Part shown: in pieces, positions 23,975 through 32,980 of the stretch | Position numbering within the stretch: the first letter of the stretch is position 1 | How the letters are laid out: each line of letters starts with the position of its first letter | Source: Trissonchulus latispiculum | Lineage: Eukaryota; Nematoda; Enoplea; Enoplida; Ironidae | Direction of reading: 5' to 3' | Length of the DNA: 64,000 nucleotides | NCBI GenBank assembly: GCA_030248195.1 | Contig: JASAND010020159.1 | Location: 62,001-126,000, forward strand | Notes under the pieces: model-generated | What the model saw: the letters and a program-made list of their open reading frames with translations, nothing else | The model's database searches: none | What the model was told of the DNA's origin: nothing | Program-made: the position numbers and the translations under genes

Positions 23975-24479
23975 CTGAGTTGTGCCCGGGCCTTGAATCG
24001 GGCCTCGGGCTCCGGGCCGGGCCTACACCGGGCCAGCCCGGGCAGGGCCTGCACCGGGCCAGCCCGGGCTCGGTTGTTGGAGCGGTAGGCCCGGCCCGGG
24101 CCCGGTCGGCCGCACAGGCCCGGCCCGAGCCGGGCCTACCGGGCCTGGGAGGCCCGGTCACATTTTTACTATCCATTTTCTAATTTTTTTCCACAATTTC
24201 TTCACTAGAAAGTCCAATTTAAGCTTACGCGAGTTGTTTAAGTTGTAATAAATAGCACCAACTATTGTTTGGCACTGTTTTCTGTATGCCGGGCCTTCAC
24301 CGGGCCGACCGGGCCTACACCGGGCCGCCGGGCCCACCGGGCCTACCGGGCCTTGAATCGGGCCTCCGGGCCCGGGGCGGGCCCGGGGCGGGCTCGGCCC
24401 GGCCCGAGGCCCGGCCCGGTTGGTTCAGCAGGCCCGGGCCCGGGCCCGGCCCGGGAAATTTGTTAACGGCACAACTCTA
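23975..24479. mobile_element. hAT-like element with GGCCC arrays
   Basis: Inverted ends CTGAGTTGTGCC and, as reverse complement, TAGAGTTGTGCC. Dense GGGCC/GGCCC arrays follow each end (23985-24160 and 24288-24455), around an AT-rich core of about 120 bp. The layout is that of 2295-4934 with a different 5-mer. No matching 8-bp duplication was found. Confidence 0.6.
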
Positions 24480-24589
24480 ACCGTGAGATACAGCCAATTT
24501 TCTTGTTTTGGCGTCGAAAACTTGTCATTTTTGCAGAAATCAAATAATCCAACCTTTCTTGAACTACGCAAGCCGTGAAATCAAACTAA

Positions 24590-24977
24590 AGGCCGGTTTA
24601 CACACGGCAACTTTGACGCAACTTTCAACTTTCAAGCAACTTTTTCTGGGCAACTCCGTAGCAACTGAAAGTTGCTTGAAAGTTGCCTGGTGTGAACACT
24701 CACAAAATCGCAAGCAACCAGTAAGCAACTTTAAATTTTCACTCGGTCCAGAAGCTACTTTTTCAGGCAAATCACAGTGCACGCACAGCCAATGAAGCAA
24801 GGCTACGCCTTTTGAATTCTTGGCGCGTAGAATTGTCATTGGCTGCTAAGAGAAAGTTGCTGGATAAACTGTTGCCTACTAGTTGCCTCGTATAAACGAG
24901 AAATCGTAAGCAATTCTCAGCAGCTAAAGTTGCTTCCCAAAATAGTTGCTGGAAATTCACCTCGTGTAAACCAGCCT
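24590..24977. mobile_element. PIF/Harbinger-like MITE (copy B)
   Basis: Begins AGGCCGGTTTACAC and ends GTGTAAACCAGCCT, with TAA duplicated (24587-24589 and 24978-24980). The subterminal GCAACTTT repeats and the core block around CAGCCAATG/GGCGCG show that it is the same family as 1718-2076, inverted. Confidence 0.8.
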
Positions 24978-25051
24978 TAAGGGCGTCGATCTGAAGGTCT
25001 CATAGGGACAAATTATCCGACGCATGATCGTCTTCCAACTGCTATCCTGTA

Positions 25052-25765
25052 CAGTGGCGTAGCCAGAAAAAAATTTCGGGGGGGGCACATCCAAAATTTT
25101 TTTAACATTTACCCAGGTTTTTCAAAATCGTTATTCGCTTCTTTCAGACTTGTTTCGGATAACACAAACTAAGGTTATGACAACTGAGCTTTCTAAATTT
25201 TCGGAGGTACAATGCATCATGTACATAAATACAGCAGCTACACGGGGGTCTGGGAGCCCCCCAGAAGCTGGAGAATTTTTGAAAAATGTAATAAAAGTCA
25301 TAATGAAAACATTTAAAAAGATTATATAGACATTCAAATCGCATATATAAATAAAAATAGTGCTATTTCAAATTCCTGTAAAATTCGCTTACTGAAACTA
25401 TGTCTTTCTGTTTTCTCATTTTAGACAACAATTTCTACAAACTTGTTAGATTATAAGTGCAAAGGGTTAGATCTTTAGATAAAATAGGCGGGTTTCTGGG
25501 GGCGGAAGCCCCCAGTTAAAAGACAGACCTTTTTAGAATATGGCATAATTGAAACCTATTTTTAGAGCACATTTTGCTAAAACTTTGGAAATTTGACCGT
25601 GTAATTTGATGTGCAAATTAGATTTTTCTGAGTCGATTAATAAAATTCGCGCCTAAGGCGTGAAAATTTTGTAACATTTTCCCCGACACGGAAAATTTCC
25701 CAGGGGGCAAATGAGTATCGGGGGGATTCCCCCCCCCCTGGGCCCCCCCCCTGCCTACGCCCCTG
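25052..25765. mobile_element. hAT-like MITE, CAGTGGCGTAGCC family
   Basis: Begins CAGTGGCGTAGCCAG and ends CCTGCCTACGCCCCTG. The flanks ATCCTGTA (25044-25051) and GTCCTGTA (25766-25773) agree at seven of eight bases. It contains the GC-hairpin motif GGGGGTCTGGGAGCCCCCCA (25243-25262) and another GGGGGCGGAAGCCCCC. Confidence 0.8.
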
Positions 25766-26313
25766 GTCCTGTAGGCTGCTATCATAAAAAATGTAGTTTT
25801 TGCAAAAACACGACCAATTTTTTCCAAAGAATGTGGAGCATTCACCATGCAAGCTGGAGGACTTCTACTTGCCAAATGTGTTCTGCACAAATATAACCAG
25901 GGACGATTTTCTTAGTTGCCCCGATAGCTGTTTTCTAGCTAAAGTAATCGCTCGACAAACGTGGAAAAAAGTAGGCAAAATACAGGTTACGCACACGTTC
26001 CAGCTTATTTTTCTATAACGAAGAGCGATTTCGCAATAAATGAAAAATCGCCCCCAGCTATTTGATGGAGGTATCGAATGATGTAGCCGATGTCTCGCGA
26101 AAAAATTTACTTGAGTCTGCAAAAAATCCGGAAAATTATACTTCTTCTAAAATATGTTAAAAATATTTTAGAAAAGCAATATTAGTTTCATGGTATGGAT
26201 TAAAAAGAGAAAATTACAAGCTAATTTTGATATAAAATGGCTTGTTAGCTCCAAGTAATGAATGAGTAATAATGGTGCAAACTTTATGTGACCAAAGGGA
26301 ATCACCACCTTAA

Positions 26314-27004
26314 ATAATTATCAATTTTGTAACTACTCGCACTCGCACTACTCGCAGCTATATACTCACACGCATTTGTTTAGCTAATTTTCGCAAGTTC
26401 GCGAACAAGTTTATGAAATGAAAAGACATCTAACCGCACGGCGCACATCACATGTGCTTCCAGTGCGAGCACTCTGAAGCTGGTAATACCCCTACCGGCG
26501 TGGATTTTGAAGAGCAACTATGAACTAAAAACTTAATGAATTGGCTTGAAATTTTGCACCTTTGCTCTTTATCATGTTTTGTATCAAATGAGCTCGCCTA
26601 TACTTTGTTGAGGGAATTGGCTTGCTGTCTGTGTTGTTGAGTGAAAAGAAGATAAAAGATGTTGTTAAAAACTAGAGTTTATCTTTTGTCTGTCTTCTGT
26701 TCCCCTGATGTTAGGAGATAGGAATGAATAGCTTGATTACTATTCTGGAATAGATACAACACTGTCTAAACAAGATGAAATGTAGTAAAAGCTTTGATTT
26801 AAATATCTCCTTCAATCCTCTATGAATTTGTTTGAAGTTTTGCTTGCAAGCTTTATTAATTTATAAGCTCAGGCCGTTTTTTTAGTTTCTTATAAAAGTG
26901 ACTTTTCCGTTTTTAGCTCATTTTGAAATATTGTAAATCCTATATCTCGCCTTACTATTGTGTTTATCAAAAAATAAAGAAAACAGCCTGTGCGTATACA
27001 GACA
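26314..27004. other. Intergenic, no gene recognised
   Basis: AT-rich, with no convincing ORF or delimited repeat. Confidence 0.45.
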
Positions 27005-27565
27005 TAAAACATATCTGCAAAATTCGGTCAAATTTGGTTGAAGCAGTAACGTGAAAATCAAAAACAGATTTTATAACTTTTCATGGTTTGCTTTGGTTTT
27101 GGGAATTTACGGATATTCAAACAGCTGAATGAATAGTGTTTTCTGTTAAAACACATAAGGAACACAATGACAACCTTTTTAAATCAATAGTCTGAATTTT
27201 TGGATAAGCTGTTTCTAGTTTTAACTAGCAATGTGTGTGCAAACGGTCAACGTAATTCGACCATATGTAAAATCATCTGTAACTTTCGGTAGCAACCACG
27301 CACAAAAGAGATATCACATCATTTCAACGCTCCTTTTGTGCTCTTTCATGTGGTGGAGTCAAAGGATTCATATAAGAGTTAAATAGAATTTTGATTATTT
27401 GCGCATGCGCAAAGCCATGATGGTAGCTAGCCAATTATGCGCTCCCTTATAGCAAAATTTTGTGCAATGATAGCCTGCCAAGCAAACTTGACTCACCTAT
27501 ATTTTTGTCAAAATTGCTTCATTCATTCCAAGATTAAGTGAGAAATCTCGCTAGTGGTACTACCG
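27005..27565. repeat. Dispersed repeat, copy 1
   Basis: Diverged direct copy of 28218-28795. The two share CGTGAAAATCAAAAACA/CGAGAAAATCAAAAACA, GTTTGCTTTGGTTTTG, GTGTTTTCTGTTAAA and CCACGCACA blocks in the same order. The right end ACTACCGCCTTAA resembles the TTAA-flanked terminus type at 26309. Confidence 0.7.
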
Positions 27566-27771
27566 CCTTAAACTCGCACTCCCATCCTCAAGCCTAAGCT
27601 TTTATGTAATGGCTCCAGAGGCCAGTTTCATTGGCCTCAGTGTGCCCGATTGGCCATCTCTTCTGCACACCGGGGGCTATTTCATATGCATAATTGCATT
27701 TGTTACATTGTAGCTACAATGCAACAATTCAATAGAAATTCGATGGCAAACATAACATAAAACATGACTAA

Positions 27772-27958
27772 TAGTGTTGTGCATTGGCGGGGGGCATTGG
27801 CCAGCCCTTGGCCGGTTGACTCGGCAGGGCTTGGCCGGCCATTGGCCGGTGGCCGGCCAACGGCCAATGGCAACGGAATTGGGGCCGTTGGCCGTTGGCG
27901 GCGGCGGGGAAACGGGGGGCGTTGGGGGGGGCGGGGGGGCGGGGCTAGGCCAAACAAA
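27772..27958. repeat. GGCC/TTGGCC-rich array with a hAT-like end
   Basis: Starts TAGTGTTGTGCATTGG and continues as imperfect TTGGCCGGCCA-type repeats and G runs. The first bases resemble the hAT-like end at 2295. No inverted partner was found, so this is probably a solo end or a truncated element. Confidence 0.5.
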
Positions 27959-28217
27959 TGAGGCGGGGTGGGTGGGAGAAAAATTAGGGGCGCATCGTAG
28001 ACTTGTGTATAAGCACACTAATCTGTTCTAAGCCTATCACGCAAGTTTTTCTGTTCTAAGCCTAGCACGGTTATTTTACAATTAAATTTGGTAATTGCAT
28101 GCAAATTTTAAGTGTGCTACAACGCAGGCGCTGCCGCTGAAGAAGCGTTATTTCGAGGTGCTCACATGGCCAACTGTGCTTTTCCAAAAGCAAAGAAAAC
28201 GGCTGGACGTATGCTGA

Positions 28218-28795
28218 CACAGAACATAATTATCTGCCATGTTTGGTCAAGTTAATGGTTGAAACAGTGACGAGAAAATCAAAAACAAAGTTTTGTAACT
28301 TTTCATTGTTTGCTTTGGTTTTGAGTATTTGCAATGCTTTCAATTAGCTGCACAGTGTTTTCTGTTAAATAATACACTTAAGTAACACCATGACTACCTT
28401 TAGAACCCACCAGATTTATTTTTTGGATAAAATGTTCCTGCTGTACACTGCGTTTGCAGACGGTCAAAGTAAATCAGCCATATCTAAAACCATCTGTAAC
28501 TTTTGATAAAAACCACGCACAGAAGAGATATGCACGTCATTTTAACGCTCTTTATGCTCTTTAACGCTCTTTCACGTAGTCAAGTCAAATTTAACATATA
28601 AAGCTTAGATAAAATTTCAATTATTTGATCATGCGCAGAGCCATGGTGGTAGTACCAATTACGCGCACTCTGACACTAAAAGTTTATGCAAAGATAGCAT
28701 GCCAACCAAACTTGGTTCAACAAAGTTTTTGTCAAAATTGCTTCACCCATGCCAAGATTACATAAAAAAGAGCTAAAATCTAGCAGTAAATTGAG
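28218..28795. repeat. Dispersed repeat, copy 2
   Basis: Direct diverged copy of 27005-27565, same block order. It ends immediately before the Harbinger-like element at 28804. Confidence 0.7.
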
Positions 28796-28803
28796 AAGAG
28801 TAA

Positions 28804-29602
28804 AGGCCAGTTTACACTGTCAAACTTGGACCAAACTCAGACCAAACTAAACTTGCTCCAAACTACGAGTTTGGTGCTCTGCGGGCCAAACATTCCTATT
28901 CACACTACACAACCTAGATTAGCTTTGGCCAAACTCACTACAAACAGCCAATAAAATTGAATATAGTTTTGAATTGGCGCGCAAACTGAATTTGCAACAT
29001 TCTTGTGTTATTTCTCGAATGAGCTTGCGAAAAAGAGCAGCAGCTATCATAGGTGAGTTTGGGCAAAAACTGGGTGGATCTGCCCGGACGGAATGGGGAT
29101 TCTATAACCTCCAAAAATCCTAAAACGTTTTTAACTTTTTGGAAAAAATAGCTATTCAGGTTAGTGTGCGTTTGTCTCAATTTTCGAACCGTTTCGAACA
29201 AAGTTTCCAAAGCATTGTGACGCATATGTTTTTGTAGTAATGTTTGTGCTGGGTATTCCACAGAAATGGACGCTCTTTATAAAAATCAATAAGTTCCGCT
29301 TCCTTTTCAACAGTCCACACCATTGTAACAAAGACTAGACAACCTTGCTACGACAATGAATACACAGAATTGCACAGCACATATAATGACTACTTGGCGT
29401 GTTCTGATTGGCTGTTTGGTCTGAACGCCAAACTAAATTTGGTCTGAGACCAAACTTGCAAAGTCAGGTTTGGTTTAAGTTTGGTCTGAGTTTGGAGTAA
29501 TATCACACTACCAAACTTAGACCAAACTTGGACCAAACTCGAGTTTGGAGCAAGTTTAGTTTGGTCTGAGTTTGGTCCAAGTTTGGCAGTGTAAACTGGC
29601 CT
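28804..29602. mobile_element. PIF/Harbinger-like element (copy C)
   Basis: Begins AGGCCAGTTTACACTG and ends with its exact complement CAGTGTAAACTGGCCT. TAA is duplicated (28801-28803 and 29603-29605). Subterminal repeats are CCAAACT/AGTTTGG instead of the GCAACTTT of copies A and B. CCAAT and GGCGCGC motifs occur inside, as in the other copies. No transposase in 799 bp. Confidence 0.85.
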
Positions 29603-29714
29603 TAAAGATGGTGTACCTAAAGGCAAATTTCAATTGCGAATGCAGAACACCCGATTAGTACATCTGTCTTTAATTCCGATTTTGTTAGAAATCGTGTCAA
29701 TATTAATATTGTAG

Positions 29715-29843
29715 ATACTATCGCGATCAAAGCCAGCAGCTGCGAAGACTGATGTGGAAGGACCTGCAACAAAGACTAAAGAACTTGAGTTAACCGATTT
29801 TGTTGAAAAGCGGGATTACTCTGGTGCTATCGCGGCATTATTG
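29715..29843 (+). CDS. IFT56: IFT56/TTC26 N-terminal coding exon (isolated)
   Basis: A 43-codon phase-0 exon between an AG acceptor (ATATTGTAG) and a GT donor (TTG/GTAATA). It encodes ILSRSKPAA, a charged linker, then LTDFVEKRDYSGAIAALL. From knowledge of the family, animal IFT56 (TTC26, DYF-13) starts with an LSR-KP motif, followed by a basic linker and a helix of the form L-KRDYTGAITLLE. IFT56 is a TPR protein of the intraflagellar transport B complex needed for cilia. The first Met must come from an upstream exon or a changed codon (ATA stands at that place). The following exons are not in this window; a gypsy element begins 108 bp downstream. Recognition rests on about 40 residues, so moderate confidence. 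Confidence 0.68.
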
Positions 29844-30067
29844 GTAATATATATAAAGCACAGTTCCATTAAAGCAATAAACTCTATTATTACGACTATT
29901 ACATTGATTATAATTGTAAATACATTACCTTATAATTAATAATTACAAAAATTTTAGCGCCTGCTAAAATAGAGGGACGAGAGGAACGCTACCGTAATTC
30001 AGTAATTAAACATTGAGGAAAATTTTAACGTTAAAAAGTAGATCTCACACAATTCCCATGAGACCAG

Positions 30068-30292
30068 TTATGAGGAACGTATCCTGGCACGTTTACCCAT
30101 GGTTACCAGAAAGAAACTACAAATAGAAGTTAAGAGAATTAAAGTTAGAAGTGGTAGCAAAATGGAAGTCATAGCCAGGCGAAAATAGAGAAACGCAGGG
30201 AGTAACAGAATACCCGAAAGAAAGTAGTTATAGCTAAACCAAGTAAAGATACCAAATATTCCAAAGAAGAGAATTCCAAGAGAACTATACAC
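30068..30292 (-). CDS. Small hydrophobic ORF, gypsy 3' region
   Basis: 74 codons, almost entirely hydrophobic: several membrane-type stretches such as GILFFGIFGIF and LTLILLTSICSFFLV, then a basic tail MGKRARIRSS. The frame opens with GTG, not ATG, so translation as drawn is doubtful. The copy-2 equivalent is 46882-47106. No family recognised; an env-like remnant or non-coding sequence are both possible. Confidence 0.3.
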   Translation of the reverse strand: MYSSLGILFFGIFGIFTWFSYNYFLSGILLLPAFLYFRLAMTSILLPLLTLILLTSICSFFLVTMGKRARIRSS

Positions 30293-30467
30293 AGCAATGA
30301 CAAAAGCTACTAATGCAAATATTCACAAATATAACATTCATACAAACATACAGACATAGGGATCGATCCAAAACAAGCACACACGCAATTACCCTAGCAA
30401 ATATACAAACAAGCACACATGTACGAATAAACAAGCCACAGTTAAGCTGTACATAACCTGAACACAA
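30285..30467 (-). CDS. Small Cys/Val-rich ORF, gypsy 3' region
   Basis: 60 codons, hydrophobic and cysteine-rich, identical in copy 2 (46707-46889). It has no ATG at its 5' limit and overlaps the next ORF by a few bases. No family recognised. Confidence 0.25.
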   Translation of the reverse strand: MCSGYVQLNCGLFIRTCVLVCIFARVIACVLVLDRSLCLYVCMNVIFVNICISSFCHCCV

Positions 30468-31507
30468 ATCCTAACTAAACACAATATAATGCACGTCAAA
30501 CAAGCACAAAGAACCTAGCTAAAGACAATTCACAGACAAAAATATCCTAACTAAATTACTACAACTAGAAAAATCCTAGCTAACAAAGTAAGGTGTACAA
30601 CAATCAAAATATTAATAGAGCAAAAAAATGTTAAAGCAAATTACTGTGAAGAAAGAAACTTTGCGATTTAGAAATTTTTAAGCCTTGCGTACGGATTCTC
30701 CTCCGCCGCTGAAAAAAAAGATCGCCTGATCTTCCGACAACAAGAAAAACCAAAACAATTCATACACATACGTACACAGGGGAAATAAATCAGGGGAACG
30801 GAATACATCACTAGACGAAACAAGTATACAAACACAAGATAGGATTACATAGCTAACAAAAGTACCACTTATTTACAAAACAAATCAAAATTACAATACA
30901 AATCACAGAGCTCTCACAAAAACAGCAAACAAATAATACAAAGCCGGCAAATATAAATACAAAACGCTAGCGAATAGGTAGAAGAATAACAAAACAACAG
31001 ATTATACAAACTAGTCAACATGCATATAAACTATGTACACAAAACGATTGAAAGTTCAAATGTCTATAATGATGCGCTGTCTTCTAGTTGTTGTCGTTGC
31101 AATTTAAAGCTATTTGGTTGGGGTGATGGTCTTCAGAATAACTTTCGGAGAGAATTCAAAGCCGTATGAACTCGAAATAGGATCGGAGCTGAGAAGGCTG
31201 AAGTTGCCATCATATGGAGTCGTTATATCCGTAGTAATAGGCCAGAGAGAGAAAATCGAGTTTCATAAGCGGAAACTGCGATCTTCACAGTTAGAAATAC
31301 AGGCTACACAGAGCCCCAATCAGAGAAAATAAATACGAATCACAGTTATAGTCTATGAAATCTTTCGAAATTTGAGAAAAATAAAAATAATTCGTTTGAG
31401 GCTAAACCAGAGATAGATCGCTCAAGATTGCAAGCTACACAGATATCAACCGATTATAAAGCTCCGAACAAAAAAAAATCGTAGGCATACTAACATATAC
31501 AACACAA

Positions 31508-31831
31508 TCATTGAATGAAAATCACAAACAACAAAGTTAGTATATATAAACTGAAGTATTTTTGAGTTTTTCGCGAAATGTTGCTTTTTAGGTATATTCC
31601 GATAAGCATAGATAACACAAAAATCTGTACAACAACTACCAATGCAATTATTAACTGTACAATGTTATTACTACGATTACTGACTGTACATACAAAAAAA
31701 CGGCAAGAAGTCCTGCAACAGAAAAACAAACACAACGAATTAAGTATACACCGCATAAAGTTACTATGCCACTGCAAAAAAAAAACTACTTCAAACTCCG
31801 AATTCGTTCTATTACTAGCAAAACTACGCAA
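31508..31831 (-). CDS. Hydrophobic ORF with predicted membrane segments, gypsy 3' region
   Basis: 107 codons, with hydrophobic segments around IVQLIIALVVVVQIFVLSML and FSLYILTLLFVIFI, as in a small membrane protein. It lacks an ATG at its limit. The copy-2 equivalent (about 45350-45660, plus) is frameshifted. It might be an envelope-like remnant; there is no similarity I can name. Confidence 0.3.
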   Translation of the reverse strand: MRSFASNRTNSEFEVVFFLQWHSNFMRCILNSLCLFFCCRTSCRFFVCTVSNRSNNIVQLIIALVVVVQIFVLSMLIGIYLKSNISRKTQKYFSLYILTLLFVIFIQ

Positions 31832-32058
31832 GTATATATATAAATCACAGCTTCGTAATCGTATTATGAGGCTTTTAATTCAAAACGCAATAAACAACGA
31901 GCCTCTTTCCATTACTCAATCAAAGCTTGCTTTCTACGTATAGAAACAAAACTGCAAGAAGTAAATACTACGAGTTTAAACTACAACAAAAATTGAATTC
32001 GTGAGAATAGAATTACTATAAGTAAACAGTCGTTTCAATTCGATTTGCACACTACTGG

Positions 32059-32268
32059 TTAAGTCAGAATTTGCATTTGAAGTGGATGGGACACCGTTTG
32101 TACTAGAAAGCGAGCCAAAAAGTTCGCACTCAGCACAACCAATGTCCCTGTTGCGTAGGTTATCCAGAAAGATAACTCACCAACGTAGGTAGGAATGTAA
32201 GACATATACCGTTCGATATTGCTATGAATAAAGATTGACGGAACCAGTACAGCCTGATGATGCTCCAT
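32059..32268 (-). CDS. Small ORF with a membrane segment, gypsy 3' region
   Basis: 69 codons starting at ATG. A hydrophobic stretch (FWITYATGTLVVLSANFLARFLV) lies in the C-terminal half. The copy-2 counterpart 44903-45112 differs at few residues. Function unknown. Confidence 0.4.
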   Translation of the reverse strand: MEHHQAVLVPSIFIHSNIERYMSYIPTYVGELSFWITYATGTLVVLSANFLARFLVQTVSHPLQMQILT

Positions 32269-32661
32269 TAGGACCGTTGATCGTATGTGTCCAGAACCTA
32301 TGCTCGCTCCAATGAGTATTCATGGGATCCGAGAAGCAAGGAGCTAGTCCAAATGATCAGCTACCAAATGAGAACCACTGAACCAATGAAAATACCTGAA
32401 GGCATAAAAAAATACAATATAGTTCGATATTAGGAAGTCCAAAACAAGAAAATTCAAGGAAACCAAAAGTTGAATACGCAACTGCCTTCTGCAAGCTACG
32501 TCAATCAATACGATTTTAAGATAGGTTTAGACGTACACATGGCTAACGACTTAGAGAACCGTGACTCTGGAAAGAATAGTCTAACAGAATAGTCTGAATT
32601 AGCACAAACGTAATTTAAATGGCAGTTAAAAATCAAAACAAACCGTTAACCCGTTTGAATC

Positions 32662-32877
32662 TTACTGATACCTATATGGTACAGAATACCCTTCCGCAGC
32701 TCTTTGAAACTCATATCGTAGCTTCCATGATCTCTCGTAGCTTCCATAATCTCTGCAAAGTGGCGTAACGCTGCCATGAACACCAGAGAAGGCTGGATCC
32801 TCCAAATAGATCTCCACGGTTTTATCTAGCCGTCGACGTAGCTTGTTGGACCTGGCTATAGGGAACGACAAAGCCAT
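32662..32877 (-). CDS. Small basic ORF directly 3' of pol
   Basis: 71 codons from ATG, about 100 bp downstream of the pol stop. Basic and aromatic composition with RSNKLRRRLDKTVEIYLED and YGSYERSWKLRYEFQRAAE. The copy-2 counterpart 44294-44509 differs at two residues. There is no family I recognise. Its position after integrase suits an accessory or env-like first exon (inference). Confidence 0.45.
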   Translation of the reverse strand: MALSFPIARSNKLRRRLDKTVEIYLEDPAFSGVHGSVTPLCRDYGSYERSWKLRYEFQRAAEGYSVPYRYQ

Positions 32878-32980
32878 GAAAAGATTAACTGCTGTAAATT
32901 AGAATACAAAACAAGTGCAACGTTTAAATTGTGCAAAATAATTTAAGTAAGTGGAAGAGGACTAGGCAAATTAATGACTA

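Larger units (their letters stand above)
23719..26309. mobile_element. TTAA-flanked DNA element with three nested insertions
   Basis: Inverted ends of about 26 bp with few mismatches: GGTGGTGATTCCTTTTGGGC at the left and GGTGGTGATTCCCTTTGGTC as reverse complement at the right. TTAA flanks both sides (23715-23718 and 26310-26313). It contains the GGCCC-array element, a Harbinger-like MITE and a hAT-like MITE; about 1 kb is its own sequence. A TTAA duplication suggests piggyBac or Kolobok, but a TAA reading would fit Harbinger. No transposase. Confidence 0.7.

Noticed and set aside
23964..24480. Ala/Gly/Pro/Arg-rich ORFs on both strands
   Set aside because: Translations of the GGCCC arrays.
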